From Hyposmocoma kahamanoa (lineage: Eukaryota > Arthropoda > Insecta > Lepidoptera > Cosmopterigidae): a DNA stretch of 64,000 nucleotides. Positions 32,106 through 43,020 of this stretch are shown one piece after another. The stretch is from positions 17,935,320 to 17,999,319 of the forward strand of contig NW_020653726.1 of the NCBI RefSeq assembly GCF_003589595.1. The letters run 5' to 3'. Within the stretch, counting starts at the first letter, position 1. Each line of letters starts with the position of its first letter. The translations under genes were made by a program, and so were the position numbers. The notes beneath the pieces are model-generated. The model was not told where the DNA came from. It searched no databases and saw only the letters and a list, made by a program, of their open reading frames with translations.

Positions 32106-32310
32106 TTTAGCAGCAGCAGAACTCCTTGTGGACGAGTTCATACAGGGAAGTACTGCCACGTTACCTATTGCTGTCACCAAGCAGTAATGTGACAATTAAC
32201 TACGTTCTAGATTTGAAGGTTGGTGAAGTTACAGGCACATTAGACTTGTCAACTTATGTCTCAGGATGACGGGCGCAGTGGCAGTGCTTCTCATATCTTT
32301 ATGATTTAAA
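32106..32310 (-). mobile_element. Family A repeat, partial
   Basis: AGCAGCAGCAGAACTCCTTG, TACTGCCACGTTACCTATTG, CAAGCAGTAATGTGACAATT, GAAGTTACAGGCACATTAGA, CAACTTATGTCTCAGGATGA, then decay after GATTTAAAATGTCAG. An isolated TACTGCCGCCAAGCAGTAC piece lies at 32441-32460. Confidence 0.75.
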
Positions 32311-33679
32311 ATGTCAGAAGAGTGTGTTTAAATGAGACTGTAAGAGTATGTCAGTTATAGGGAGGATTACAAAAAGAAGGAGGATGTCTACGCCCAGGTC
32401 TTACACCGTACAGGCGAGCACAATAGACACCATACCAATTACTGCCGCCAAGCAGTACTAAAAGTGTAAAAAAACAGCTATTGAAACTTTAGCGTTTAAT
32501 CAGGGTGAATTTATTATGGGATATTAGTGTCTCCAAACCAAATTTGCCTTAGATTAGTGTCTCCATCAGTGTCAAATTATCAAATTTGACATGGCATTAA
32601 TTTACCTATGCAAAATTTGACATTTATTACTGTTACTAGGAGTTAGTAATATCTCTTATGTTAAATTCAATCTCATACTAAACTCTATTTTAACGAGTGT
32701 GGTTGTTGAGTTTAATATTTATTTATAATACCTATTTCTTTGCTCCGAATATTACAATTCTTTTTCTGATTTCGCTTATTCCACTTTAGTGTAATTATGC
32801 TAACCTAGAAGATGCTGGTCCTATTTTGTAAACGAAAACCCAGCAAGGCAATTTAATTAAAAGCGTAATCCAAAAAATGTTCACGTCTAAATTTTATTTT
32901 CAAAAATCAATGTTCGGGTGGTGGGTTTATCGCCTCATGCATTCGCCGGCAGATTGGGGGTGAAGATTTGCTCGTTTGTATTCAAGGCGCGTGCGATGCG
33001 AGGTAACCTGCCTGGCCCGCTCGACGGCATTAGGCAACACAATTAGCGATTACATGAGCATAGCGAGAGCGAGTTGCAAACGAAAATCAGAGATGCGATA
33101 GATAACAGGCAGCGTGTTATTATCAGTATAATAGGTCAATCTGGTGCAATGCGAGTTGGAAACGTCATACGTTTTCCTTGTGAACCTTCTTCTATTCAAA
33201 TCATTATGATGCTTTCAAAATTCACCAATATACGTATCTTAGATATTAAAGTCTAAGGTACATGCCGCCACAATTACTGTAACTACCCAGCTCTTAATTA
33301 AAAAGCTACCGTCCCACTGAGCTACTACCGCTGTTAGAGTAGCTTGTGTTATATGTCATCGTACAAATATACTTCTGAATTCGCCTTTGAGTAGAATGTG
33401 TCGTTCTTGTAACACAATTAATAATGGTCTTGACATTTTTATGTGGATACCTGTAATTGGCTTACACATAAGAACTGTGCCTTACCAATGTTGTCTTTTA
33501 ACCTTATTCTTTCTGTGTAATCTGTTGGTGTTCCAAATGAATAAATAAATAAATAAATTGTAAATTTGCTGATCAGCACGAACATTGTATATCACTGTCT
33601 TCACTTCTTGCCATTATTCTGTTCTTCGGTTCTTACATTCGGCTGAGTCAATTTGTATTAAATTTGGACGGAGGAACGG
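32311..33679. other. Mostly unassigned; tRNA-like A-box remnant and retroposon tail
   Basis: The minus strand at 33330-33280 reads GTAGTAGCTCAGTGGGACGG and TAGCTTTTTAATTAAGAGCT, close to a tRNA D-arm/A box with an anticodon-stem-like inverted repeat, but it has no B box. A plus-strand retroposon tail ends TTCCAAATGAATAAATAAATAAATAAATTG (about 33532-33560). 32930-33060 is lower-AT with CpGs. A 60-codon ORF at 33074-33256 has no domain. Confidence 0.3.
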
Positions 33680-34310
33680 GTCTGCTCTAATGAGAGGGAT
33701 CACGTTATGGTCCGCCACACTGGATCAAGTAGATTGGGTTCTTTACAGGTTTTTCTTCGACATGCATGGTTTTTTTCACGGTTAACTTTTTCCTCTACAA
33801 TGATTTGAACCATTCACAACCGTTCACTGCTGCCACAACTCGTTAATAATAAATAAATATATACTGTTTTTATTAACGTATTTGTCTAATCTGTTTCCCC
33901 CAATATCTGGGTGTTCTGGGAAGTGCCCTAGAATTCCGTTGCTCTGATACTCATATTACAGAAAATTCCCTAGTATAAGACCAGGCAATTGGTGCGATTG
34001 TGTGGCACATATTAAAATCCTCCAATGCTTCCAATCTTTGGCGATTTCCCAGCACTCCTCAAATTCACCCGCTTACTCCTGTCTCGGCCGCCCCCGCCGT
34101 TGCCTTCCATCCTTGGGCATCCAAGGAGTGACAAAGTTCGCCCATTTTTCGGGTTGCATCCGGCCAGGGTGGCCAGCCTGTATTCTATTTAGCCTGGCTG
34201 TTTTGCTCCCCACATCATTTTCTTTTATAAAATACAAGTGCTGTCAAATGACCTCCATCTCACCTGATGGAAAGTGACGATGAGGCTGACGATGGAGCAT
34301 GCACACCTAA
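33680..34310 (-). mobile_element. RTE-like tail joined to a Jockey-like 3' UTR (composite, copy 1)
   Basis: Read on the minus strand: Jockey-like 3' UTR (about 34310-34225), then a frame reading GHPGRMQPEKWANFVTPWMP, KDGRQRRGRPRQE, stop, EFEECWEIAKDWKHWRILI. The PEKW-x-xxVTxWxPxDGxRRRGRP-x(5)-EFEE-x(3)-AxD-xxxWRIL pattern is an RTE-clade C-terminus. It is followed by GACCAGGCAATTGG-type tail and AT-rich sequence to about 33680. The same arrangement recurs at 43.03-43.67 kb. Confidence 0.65.
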
Positions 34311-34767
34311 ATAATGCCTATTCACTCTCGTCTTGAAAAGGTCCAAGTTATAACGTTCAGGGTACAAGTCTACAGGCAGGAAATTCCACCCCATAGCCGT
34401 TCGCCATATAAATGTGGAAGCCTAACGCTTCGTGCGAATCTTTGGAATATCCACAACATAGGGTTGGTATCCAAGCCTACTACTAGTCCCCCGACGATAG
34501 AAAGGGGAAGGCGGAATTAAATCGTATAATTCCATCGCATACTCTTCGTGATATATCCTGTAAAATACCGGTAAGCAGGCAACTTTACGGCGGTGTTCAA
34601 GGCTCTGCAGCTTTGCTTTTACCAATACTGAGTCACCTATAAGCCTGTAGGCACGGTTGTTGATCGAATCCAAGGTGGCCAGTTGGTATGTAACACAGCC
34701 ATCCCAAAGGTGGCAGCAGTATTCCATGCACGTCCGGTCTTATGCTTGGTACAGCTGGAGCAACTGT
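34311..34767 (-). pseudogene. Jockey-like LINE ORF2 C-terminus, copy 1
   Basis: Minus-strand frame 34727-34422 reads MEYCCHLWDGCVTYQLATLD, SINNRAYRLIGD, EHRRKVACLPVFYRIYH, MELYDLIPPSPFYRRGT and GYQPYVVDIPKIRTKR. In the next frame come RYASTFIWRTAMGWNFLPVD and LFKTRVNRHYLG. This is the standard region after the RT thumb (LxxLDSIQxRAxRLIGD...LxRLxHRRxVAxLxxFYRIY...LI..S.F..R.TR). One frameshift, 5'-truncated at a family E element. Confidence 0.8.
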
Positions 34768-34997
34768 CCCGTCCTTCAAAAAAGGAAGAGATTTTCAATT
34801 CCGTTGTGTTTTTTGTTTTTGTATGTATGTTATGCTATAACTTTTGTGAACTGATTTTGATGATTCTTTTTTTGTTGGAAAGAGGTTACTTCAGAAGTGG
34901 TCTTATTTAAATTTGAAGAAAATATTCCACCTCTAAGGGTGGCAAAATAGGGTATGAATGACTTTAGAGGTCGGTTTTTTAGTACTCTGTACTGAGG
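34768..34997 (+). mobile_element. Family E element
   Basis: TCCTTCAAAAAAGGAAGAGA, TTTGATGATTCTTTTTTTGT, TTAAATTTGAAGAAAATATT, AAGGGTGGCAAAATAGGG and GAGGTCGGTTTTTTAGTACT. Internal deletion between the 'AGGGTGGC' block and the 3' end. Confidence 0.75.
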
Positions 34998-35134
34998 TTA
35001 TAACACACGAAAGTCATGAAAATAATACGAACTACATGAAACAAATTATGCTTAAAGTAAATTTTTAAATCTCTTTCCTGAAAAGATGTCATTTTGCAAA
35101 TATGACCTGATTACCCAAAGTTATAATTTGATAG

Positions 35135-35540
35135 AAGTTATAATTATTAATACGAACACTTAGAATAAATTCCTTCGATCCGGCCAGATTCGAACCGACG
35201 TCTTCTAGCGTACCGTGCCAGACGCTATACCAAGTAAGCCACGAAACGAACCAGCGGACCTCACAAATTTTTCTATGTATTTGTTGTCCTGTCTCTTCAT
35301 TTGGTTTTACGACGTTTTAGCCGTAGCGCCATTCATGAGAAATCTATGAAAGTATTTCTTAACCCAGTTAGCCTTTACACCACCTTTACAGCTACTAGTC
35401 CCGGCTAGAGATGTCGTTATCCCCTGTATTTAAATTTTTGAACGAATTGATATTCAATTATTTTTTATGTGAAATTACTCCACTAGTTTGTTATAATTGT
35501 TAATACATAGATCGAAAACTTAGAAAACATTTTGATAGAA
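35135..35540 (-). mobile_element. tRNA-like family C element plus an extra partial unit
   Basis: Reading the minus strand: tail block (TTATAACAAACTAGTGGAGT, AATTGAATATCAATTCG), then CATCTCTAGCCGGGACTAGT and ATGGCGCTACGGCTAAAAC, then a new unit with GGTCCGCTGGTTCG, B box GGTTCGAATCT (35186-35196) and a second tail block ending 35135. Two tail blocks around one tRNA-like core indicate a head-to-tail (tandem) organisation. Confidence 0.75.
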
Positions 35541-35581
35541 GATGAATAATATATCTAATGTAGTTATTATCTTGCATTAAA

Positions 35582-35832
35582 ATAGACATCACGACTAAAA
35601 AGTCGTTGAAAAAACCAAATGCAAAGATCCGACAACAAGCACATAGAAAAATTCGTGAGGTCCGCTGGTTCGTTCGTCGGTTCGTCGGACGTCGTCGGTT
35701 CGAATCCGGCCGGATCGAAAGAAATTTTCTGAGTGTTCGACCTTTGTATTAATAACTATAACAAACTAGTGGAGCAATTTCACAAAAAAATAATTGAATA
35801 TCAATTCAATTACAATTTAGAAAACACGTTTC
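35582..35832 (+). mobile_element. tRNA-like family C element, opposite orientation
   Basis: CGACTAAAAAGTCGTTGAA, ACAACAAGCACATAGAAAAA, GGTCCGCTGGTTCGTTCG, deleted A-box half, exact B box GGTTCGAATCC (35697-35707), GAGTGTTCGACCTTTG, ACAAACTAGTGGAGCAATTT, AATTGAATATCAATTCAAT. It lies head-on to the 35135-35540 copy about 40 bp away. Confidence 0.75.
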
Positions 35833-36409
35833 AATCTCTAGTTTAAGCGCTCCAAAGTAAAGGTTTTCGGCTCCAATGGGCCTTAAATACCAAGAGATTC
35901 TATTAGCACATTGGCTCACACGGCTGCAAATCAGTTCGCCTTTTTAAACATTCATCTGTAGGCATCGAGATGGGCCTATCTCTTTACCGAAGGTCTTTCC
36001 ACAACCGTTTTATTTTCTTCCAGTATTATTGAATTCAACCCTTGGCAAATGGTAAATTTATGCAGTATACATTAATATTATGAAATAATAATCACATTAA
36101 AAAAGTACCTGAATAATTTCCACTTTCAATTTCTATTTAATTTAAAAAATTGTTGCGAGCCCCTAAATGTATTAAGTCCATACATACTTTTGTATTATAT
36201 TTGGTAGTTTCTGCAGTGTGTTCTTGTTGTATTGTCATTCGACCTTAATTCGGTGAACTTAATAACCAATAAAACTACCGAGGAATTATCATCGGAACTA
36301 TATCAAATATGTTATCACTTGAATTAATGAATGTATCTTAATTGAGATTGACATATGAAATTCCTATAGCGGCATGTAGGACTTTGATTTCTAAGTTACA
36401 TATATTTGT
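35833..36409. other. Unassigned stretch
   Basis: No repeat partner; no coding call. Confidence 0.2.
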
Positions 36410-36675
36410 GAACGTTTATTAGTAATATCTTTTACTAACTCAATGAATAAATAAATAAACATATTAGACGATATCGCATACATTGCTCTGATCCCAAAGA
36501 AAGTAAGTGTAAAGATACACTTGTGTTCTGGAAATTGGAAACAATAATGGTACCATAAACATCCAAACCCGACACAATATAGAAAATTAGTCTCTAGATT
36601 GACTCCGCCAGGGATCGAACGCAGGACTTCTGAGATGGCTACCTCTGAAACCGCTCGTCCACGGTCATCAGGCCC
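36410..36675 (-). mobile_element. tRNA-derived SINE (another family)
   Basis: The minus strand carries GTGGACGAGCGGTTTCAGAG (A-box region) and GCGTTCGATCCCTGGCGG (B-box region, about 36612), with a (AATAAATAAATAA) tail near 36445. A related head, TTGGACGAGCGGCTTGTTG with GTGGTTCGATTCCACGAGC, is at 47335-47400 on the minus strand. Confidence 0.6.
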
Positions 36676-36772
36676 TAACTGTGAAGGAAACACCGTTATG
36701 AAAACGACATATTGTCGAAGGTTTACAACCCCAGCTATGGCCTAAAATCGTAAGGGAAACCCGTGACGTAGG
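36676..36772 (+). repeat. Inverted-pair repeat, left member
   Basis: GTGAAGGAAACACCGTTATG, AAAACGACATATTGTCGAAG, GTTTACAACCCCAGCTATGG and CCTAAAATCGTAAGGGAAAC match the complement of 37740-37862. Confidence 0.6.
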
Positions 36773-37739
36773 ATATACAGTGATAATAAAGAAGCGCTTT
36801 CAGCAATCATTTCATGAAATGTTTGATGAATCTTAAACAGACATAACACTGCAGTGCTACCTGTGCTTTCCTTTTAATTAGAAAAGATAATTTATTAAAA
36901 TTTCATATTGTTAAAATAAAATATTTCGCAAAACTATATTTAAATTTGTTTAATATTAGACATAACTTGTTGGTGATTTGAAGGAAAACAATAAATACTC
37001 CAGTATTTATTAAAAAGCAATACCCTTTGGAACTTAATGACAGTCAAGAACACCACAAAGGTTGTGTCACTTTCGAGCTGGATTCCTCTCAAGGTTCAGG
37101 GATAAGTTTGTAGGTCCTCAGAGATTACGACTATTCCGACGACGAAGTAATTTATGGGCCTTGGAGTGTGACTACGTAATCCCCGGCCATGGGAATGACG
37201 GTTTCAAATTTATTATTAATATTGAAGTAGATAAATGACAATTAAATTAACCAGGATTATGAAGCTAGTCTATAAGTCAGTTGGGTCATACATTCTTAGT
37301 TCTGCCCCCGATCGATAACCTTAAGTCTGTAAGTCATTCATAGTGAGAAAAGGGTCGCAACTACGGATTCGTGTACCGAGACAAGGGCCTCAGGTTAAAA
37401 GTATTAATAATAAATGGGCACGTGTGAAGGACATGCGAGTGGAGGACCTGATAGAGCATAGATTCCCAAAGTTTTTGGCTTACAGCCCACTTAGGCAAGA
37501 TAAAACAATTTCAACTTTACCATTACAAAAAATAATTGAAAATACGTATTTTTTATATTAACTTAACGCAAGAAATCACTAGGAAAAAAAAAAATATTTG
37601 TAGTATAGTTTATATAGGTAATTCGGGTGGTTTTCTTTTCAAATGCACCCCCTGAACAGCATCAACGCCACCCAATTACTTCTGAGGACCCTACCAGGTG
37701 GACCCTAGGACTCTTCAGCGCCCACTGGGGGGCGGTGTC
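36773..37739. other. Unassigned stretch
   Basis: Plus-strand 72-codon ORF 37343-37561 (RIRVPRQGPQVKSINNKW, RVEDLIEHRFPKFLAYSPLR) is compositionally protein-like, but no family is recognised. 37000-37210 is lower-AT with no second copy. Confidence 0.2.
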
Positions 37740-37865
37740 CCTACTGGCAGTATGTTCTACGTCCCGGGTTTCCTCTAAGATTTTAGGCCATAGCTGGCGT
37801 TGTAAACCTTCGACGATATGTCGTTTTCATAACGGTATTTCCTTCACAGCTCTTGACAACTTTGG
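37740..37865 (-). repeat. Inverted-pair repeat, right member
   Basis: TCCCGGGTTTCCTCTAAGAT, TTTAGGCCATAGCTGGCGTT, GTAAACCTTCGACGATATGT, CGTTTTCATAACGGTATTTC. Complement of 36676-36772. Confidence 0.6.
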
Positions 37866-38569
37866 GAACCTTTGTGATAAAGGTTTGTGAAGAGGGTAGC
37901 GAGCATAAAGGCAGACGTGATGGTATATAAAAACTGGTAGGTTTTATTAGTATTACTGTTTTGTCAGCGAATAATTTCTTGCTTATTATAAAATTCATAC
38001 TACTACGGTAATAAAGACTTTTATAACCTTGACGTTTCGATTAACCCGCTAACTGCAGCCTCTTACCTGTGAACAAAAATACATAACAATTAATATCATA
38101 GATTATGTTCAGCATTATAAATGATATAATGATTTTCGTACAACTCGCTTAACGTAATTAAAAATATTTTAAAACACCAAACCCTTAGCGCTCGTTCCGG
38201 CAAGCTCAGCGTGTTTGCAGGATGAGGCCCGCGCCGCCCGACTCCCCTCGAGTACCCCGCCGTTGTTTTGAGCAGGTACATTCATTACGCAACTATGCGG
38301 TTTGTAAAACCTTAGGTCAACGCGAGTGTAGGCAAATAGATTCACGGTTAGTGCTACCGTCTACACATTCGACAAGTTTAAATGTCTAATGTAAACGAGT
38401 TTTGTGGAGCCGTCCACGCGTTGGATGCTGTCAATATCAATTTATTGTGCGTTGAAACTATATGGACAACTTAGAAGTGAAATTTACAACTCACAATATC
38501 ATTTTGAAACTTTTTAAATTAATCCGTTTTTCGAATTTAACTTCCTTATATTTTATATAACAAATCAAC
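37866..38569. other. Unassigned stretch with isolated GC-rich block
   Basis: 38185-38272 is strikingly GC-rich (CTCGTTCCGGCAAGCTCAGC, GATGAGGCCCGCGCCGCCCG, TCGAGTACCCCGCCGTTG) in an AT-rich setting. It has no ORF with a recognisable domain and no second copy here. It could be a fragment of a structured RNA or a GC-rich repeat. Confidence 0.3.
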
Positions 38570-38665
38570 GTTTCTGGCCCTTTACAGGTCCCATAGTCAC
38601 GGCTGGCAGAAATGGTAATGTCATCAACCAATTATGTCTAACATTAATGCAAAATGCCTATTTTT
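38570..38665 (-). repeat. Family L repeat
   Basis: GTTTCTGGCCCTTTACAGGT, CCCATAGTCACGGCTGGCAG, TCAACCAATTATGTCTAACA. Longest of the six or seven family L matches in the window. Confidence 0.55.
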
Positions 38666-38727
38666 CATTAAAGTTACAAAACTTATTAATTTGACCACCT
38701 TATTTTTCACAAATGTGTAAACACTGC

Positions 38728-38975
38728 TGGCCAAGCGCAGGCGAGCGCCTTTGATTTGTGGAGAGAAACCGACATCACTCCGAAGTGAGATGAGTGGTCA
38801 CGAGCGACTGCAAGTTGTACCGAGCGACGCCAAATGAGCTCTATGGACGTTGGCGCTCGCCTTAACTCGGCTAGCTAGGCGAGCCACACCAAGCGATGCC
38901 AAGGCAAGGCAAATAGGATATCTTTACGTTGGTATTGGTCTTCGCTCGGCAACGCTGGGCCAACATGTATTGCTA
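38728..38975. mobile_element. GC-rich putative TIR element
   Basis: Ends form an imperfect inverted repeat (GCTGGCCAAGCGCAGGCGAG versus complement GTTGGCCCAGCGTTGCCGAG). The interior repeats GCGAGC/GCTCGC motifs. No ORF; no target duplication could be fixed. Confidence 0.35.
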
Positions 38976-39329
38976 GCTTAAAACTGTGGTAACGCATTTC
39001 CGCGTCGATAATTGTGGCAACTCCCTCATCTAACATTCCATTTCATGCATTGATTAGTGCCAAATGAAGTGTTCGGATTTGTGGCGATCGTACATTGGTT
39101 TTGCGGTCTGACAATTTATTACCAATGACGTGGGCCACATCATTGTCATTCCCCTTTGCAATATATACGTAATGTTACAATTTAAATGCAAAAGTAAAGT
39201 TTTTCCGTTTCCATCCTCTTTATTTCGTATTTCTCAATTCTTAGTCGTGATCACGTATAACGTGTTCCCTGAGATGATATTTTTTTTATCTAGAAATAGG
39301 TTATGTTCATTTGTGCCGTAATAAATAAC

Positions 39330-39612
39330 TGTTATGTACTATTAACGAAAAATAACAAATTTGATTCAGTGACGTAAAATAAAACCTGGTAACGTTAATC
39401 ATAAGTCCATCATCATCATCAAACCATTTATATGTCTCACTGCTGGTTACATGTCTCCTCTCAGGTGATTAGGCGGATAATGCGGGTTGGGGGCTTTACA
39501 CGTTTCCCGAGAGTTGTGGACCTTCTGCTACGTGCAGGTTTCATAACGATATTTTCCTTCACTGAAAACATGAGCTTTTCGGAGAGGCTGTAGATTAAAC
39601 CATTAGGCTGCC
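39330..39612 (-). repeat. SINE-like repeat plus flank, inverted partner of 48.2 kb
   Basis: TTGATTCAGTGACGTAAAAT, ACCTGGTAACGTTAATCATA, CATCATCATCAAACCATTTA, ATGTCTCACTGCTGG and GAGCTTTTCGG match the complement of 48180-48490. The ATGATGATG block is the simple-repeat tail of a SINE-like element. Confidence 0.7.
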
Positions 39613-39647
39613 ACGGCACTTAGTAATTTTGTGAACGTAAATAAATT

Positions 39648-39870
39648 TCTCACAGACAGCGCTATGGTATAAAAAGTGGTCAAAAAGAACCCGAAAACAA
39701 AATATAATAAGTACATAGAACTTAGTTGGCACAGAGTGTGGCACGGTTTGCTGGAAGACGTTGGTTCGAATCCAGCCGAATCAATTGAATTTTTTCTAAG
39801 TGTTCAATCTTTGTATTTATAATTATAACAAACTAGTGGAGTAATTTCACAAAAATAATTGAATATCATG
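39648..39870 (+). mobile_element. tRNA-like family C element, diverged
   Basis: TTTCTCACAGACAGCGCTAT, ACAGAGTGTGGCACGGTTTG, B box GGTTCGAATCC (39764-39774), TAAGTGTTCAATCTTTGTA, AACAAACTAGTGGAGTAATT, AATTGAATATCA. Confidence 0.75.
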
Positions 39871-39941
39871 GTGGTCAAACATCGTGATATTAGATAAACT
39901 TAGAAAATAACAAATATTTTTTTATCATTATAAAATAAAGC

Positions 39942-40217
39942 CGACCTCAAAAGTTCGTGAAATTGCATATATTTGCTAAGTTTTATTGAAATCGGTTACC
40001 AGGAAGTACTTGAAACTCGATTCATCCCCTAGTTTGTTACCCTTAGAGGTGGAATATTGTCTTTGAATTTAAATGGGACCAATACTGATGTACCCTCTTT
40101 CGAGCAAAAAAGAAACATCAAAATCGGTTCACAAATGCCGTAGTTATCACGTAACATACATACAAAAAAAAATACAGTAGAATTAAGAACCTTCTCCTTT
40201 TTTGTAGTTGGTTAAAA
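39942..40217 (-). mobile_element. Family E element, near full length
   Basis: AAGCCGACCTCAAAAGTTCG, AGTTTTATTGAAATCGGTTA, CCAGGAAGTACTTGAAACTC, CCCTTAGAGGTGGAATATTG, GTAACATACATACAAAAAA to CTTTTTTGTAGTTGGTTAAA. The best complete copy of the family. Confidence 0.8.
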
Positions 40218-41869
40218 AGTTACGTAACAGGATTTGAGCAAACTGAAATACACCAAGCACATTCTGTTCATCACGCATCGCCCAGTCATGTAATTGTTTG
40301 TGAAATTATTTTTTTTTTGTATCTGTTGCTAGCGACGTGTGACGCATATGAGTACACTTTATTCCAAGCTCATTTATAACGAGGCTCAGTTTATTTTGGA
40401 AAAGCCCAAACTTTTTATTTTCGCAAGAAGCCCGAGGAACTTCATAACGCACATTTAATTTGTTTTCATGCGTAAAATTTTTCGTCTCATTTATGTGTGG
40501 GCCGTGAGTGCCTTTTGAGATACTTTGAAGAAATATGTTTCATTCGTTTTGGGAAAATTGTCTTATCGGCAGTTTTTTAACGTTGATTAAAAAGAAATCT
40601 CAGACACGTACGTATACGGAGTAACTTCAGACGTGCGACTCTTTTAACGTGTCACTCGTGAAAAAGCTAATGTGAAACTTCGTAATTTGTTTTGAAAATT
40701 TTGAATTCAACAAACACGTAATGTAAATATTTGCTTTAATCGAACATCGTGTTGTTTTTAATACAATGATATTCATGTATTATTGATACAAATATAGAAC
40801 AAACACAAAGAAAAATTTCGTAGATCCGACGTGGCGCTGTCGGTCTTTCTAGTCCAGCCGGATCGTAGGAATTTTTCTTTGTATCTGTTCTAATTTTGTA
40901 TCAATAATAACGTAATAATAAATGTTAGAAGATAAAATTGCTTTAATAATTTAGCTGGAATGTATGAAAATTTTTCTTGGGAAAATCTTTATGGAACTCA
41001 CACAATGGACTTCTCGAAAACATAATTCCATGTTAGTAGGTACGGACCTTCTTATACGCGTATAGTGCCTCCAAGTTTGTCGACAACACGGCAAATAAAA
41101 AGGGAACTTTTTACATCAAAACTTTATTTTCGCGTTCGCCGCGCAGATTCGTACGTGAGTCCGACTATATTTTGTATCTTTGGATATACTTGCTTGTGCT
41201 GATTACTGTATCTTAAACATACTTATATATTTTTTGCGATGTCTTCTCTTTCACTCGTCCCAATGAAGTTGCATTTATGAGTTTATCTTTCGCCGATGAT
41301 GTAATTTTCTTGTTTGTATTAAATTATGGAACTCTCTTATTTGGTAATGACTTGCCATTTTTATTAAAGACGTTTTGTTTGTTTTCGTAGTGTCTCTTTG
41401 TTTACTTTTTACATATAAACTCACAAAATTCATGTAGCATCAACAATAAAATTTTAATCCCTGAGAGTTTATTCTGTCAAAGCCTATGTTAGTTTTCGCG
41501 ACAATATTTCCATATCGATGAGTGCATAAATTCACTATTTTATTTTCTGTTAAAGTAACAAACAATGCGCATAGCATTCAACCAGAGAAGATAGATACAG
41601 CCGTTGTCAAACGGACTCGACTCGCAGATATGGTTTTATCTTATACAGTCAAAATTCGGTCGAACTAATTACAGTTCGAGGTAAAAATCTTAACACCGCG
41701 GTTAATTTCGTGCATAAAAAGCCATTGCCATCTAGGAGGTTGTTTTGGGATGTTTTTGTATAATTTATCTCTCTATAGCTTCAGACACGAAAAACGTTTG
41801 ACAAGGAAGAGATATTAGGCACAAAGCGCTTATATTTACCGTATCAATGGTGTTTTATTGTAGTATCAA
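40218..41869. other. Mostly unassigned stretch
   Basis: 40795-40925 is a badly decayed family C fragment (CAAAGAAAAATTTCGTAG, CAGCCGGATCGTAGGAATTT). 41100-41170 has CGCGTTCGCCGCGCAGATTCG and no repeat partner. No coding call. Confidence 0.25.
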
Positions 41870-42445
41870 TAAACAAATAAATAAATATGTTTATTTCTCA
41901 CCACAAAATACAACACAATATAAATCTTAGTAGGTACGTTATAGTAGTATGTTGCGGGAGCTGGTGCTTGATGTAGGTATTTCACAAGCCACAAGGTCCC
42001 ATCCCTTGAATAATGAGGTTTAATTACTAAGTAATAAGGAGTAAGTGACTAGGTGATTAAATTTGTTAAAATAAATAAAAAACATAAAAATAAAAACTAC
42101 GACTAGACAGGTCTTATTATTCTGTGTGCTGTGGGTGAGGTGTTGTATATAATGTGTATGTAAATATATTTAAAAACAATAATAAAGTAATAATAACAAT
42201 GTGAACCAAACTGCAAAACTTAATTTACAATTTAAATTAAGCATTCGGATGAAGTATAGCCTCCGTGTCCTCATAGCAAAGGTTAAGCAACCAGTTTACA
42301 AGCATCTTCCGGCACTCATATTTATTCAGTTCATAAATTTTCAGCCTATCTTGGAGCTTATTATAAAGATAGCGTCTAAGGAAACAGAAGATCAATATGT
42401 CGAAGAAGGCATTTATTGTCACTTTGTCAACCATTATACATGAAA
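41870..42445 (-). pseudogene. LINE C-terminus with 3' UTR
   Basis: Minus-strand frame 42434-42237 reads YLYNKLQDRLKIYELNKYEC, RKMLVNWLLNLCYEDTEAIL, stop. The xxxLKxWLLxxCYxxxExxL ending is typical of Jockey/CR1-like ORF2. AT-rich 3' UTR runs down to 41870, where AAATAAATAAATATGTTTATT is the tail in reverse. The 5' part is missing. Confidence 0.5.
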
Positions 42446-42884
42446 ACCCTATCTCTCAAACTAGGCTAATCTACGTCTTGCAATTTCAAGTGAGTTACAT
42501 TCGCACAATAACGGACTACACCGTCGGGGTACACAAAAGGACATCTGTAAGGTCATGTACATCTGTAAGGTTTGCACAACAGAGCGCGACATGCGCGAAT
42601 GCGACATAAGGCGCGAAATACTGCTATTGTCGCATAGAGATCCCGCGATTTGTGTCGCTCTACTGTAAGTGGCGCCCTGTTGTGCCAGCCCTACTGCCGC
42701 ACCCTGGGCAACAATCCGATTACTTTACGCTGTTTCACCACGATATGGAAAGCGTTATGCCATCGATACGATAAGAAGATAGTTGTAAGTATTCATTATT
42801 TAAAAAAAGAGGGCGATAGAACGCGACATTCTGGACCTTAAAAGCATTGATCAAGTGCTCAATACTATGCTGCGTTAGATGATT
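42446..42884. mobile_element. Small TIR element (42574-42685) in unassigned sequence
   Basis: GCACAACAGAGCGCGAC and the complement of GTGGCGCCCTGTTGTGC form a 17-bp inverted repeat with two mismatches around a 112-bp CpG-rich unit with internal GCGCGAATGCGACATAAGGC. No target duplication could be assigned. The flanks are unassigned. Confidence 0.4.
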
Positions 42885-43020
42885 AGTATTGATGATTCCA
42901 AAGATTCGCACGAAGCATTATGCTTCCACATTTATATGGCGAACGTATGGCTATGGAGTGGAATTCCCTGTCTGCAGATTTGTTCCCTGAACGTTATAAC
43001 TTGGGCCTTTTCAAGGCGAG
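42885..43020 (+). pseudogene. Jockey-like LINE C-terminus, copy 2
   Basis: IPKIRTKHYASTFIWRTYG and LGPFQGESE-type frames (GATTCCAAAGATTCGCACGA, CACATTTATATGGCGAACG, CTTGGGCCTTTTCAAGGCG) match 34.31-34.45 kb and 21.83-21.97 kb. Only the last part of the ORF is present. Confidence 0.75.

Noticed and set aside
33280..33330. tRNA-Lys-like sequence (minus strand)
   Set aside because: D-arm/A box resembles tRNA but there is no T arm or B box, so not a tRNA gene.
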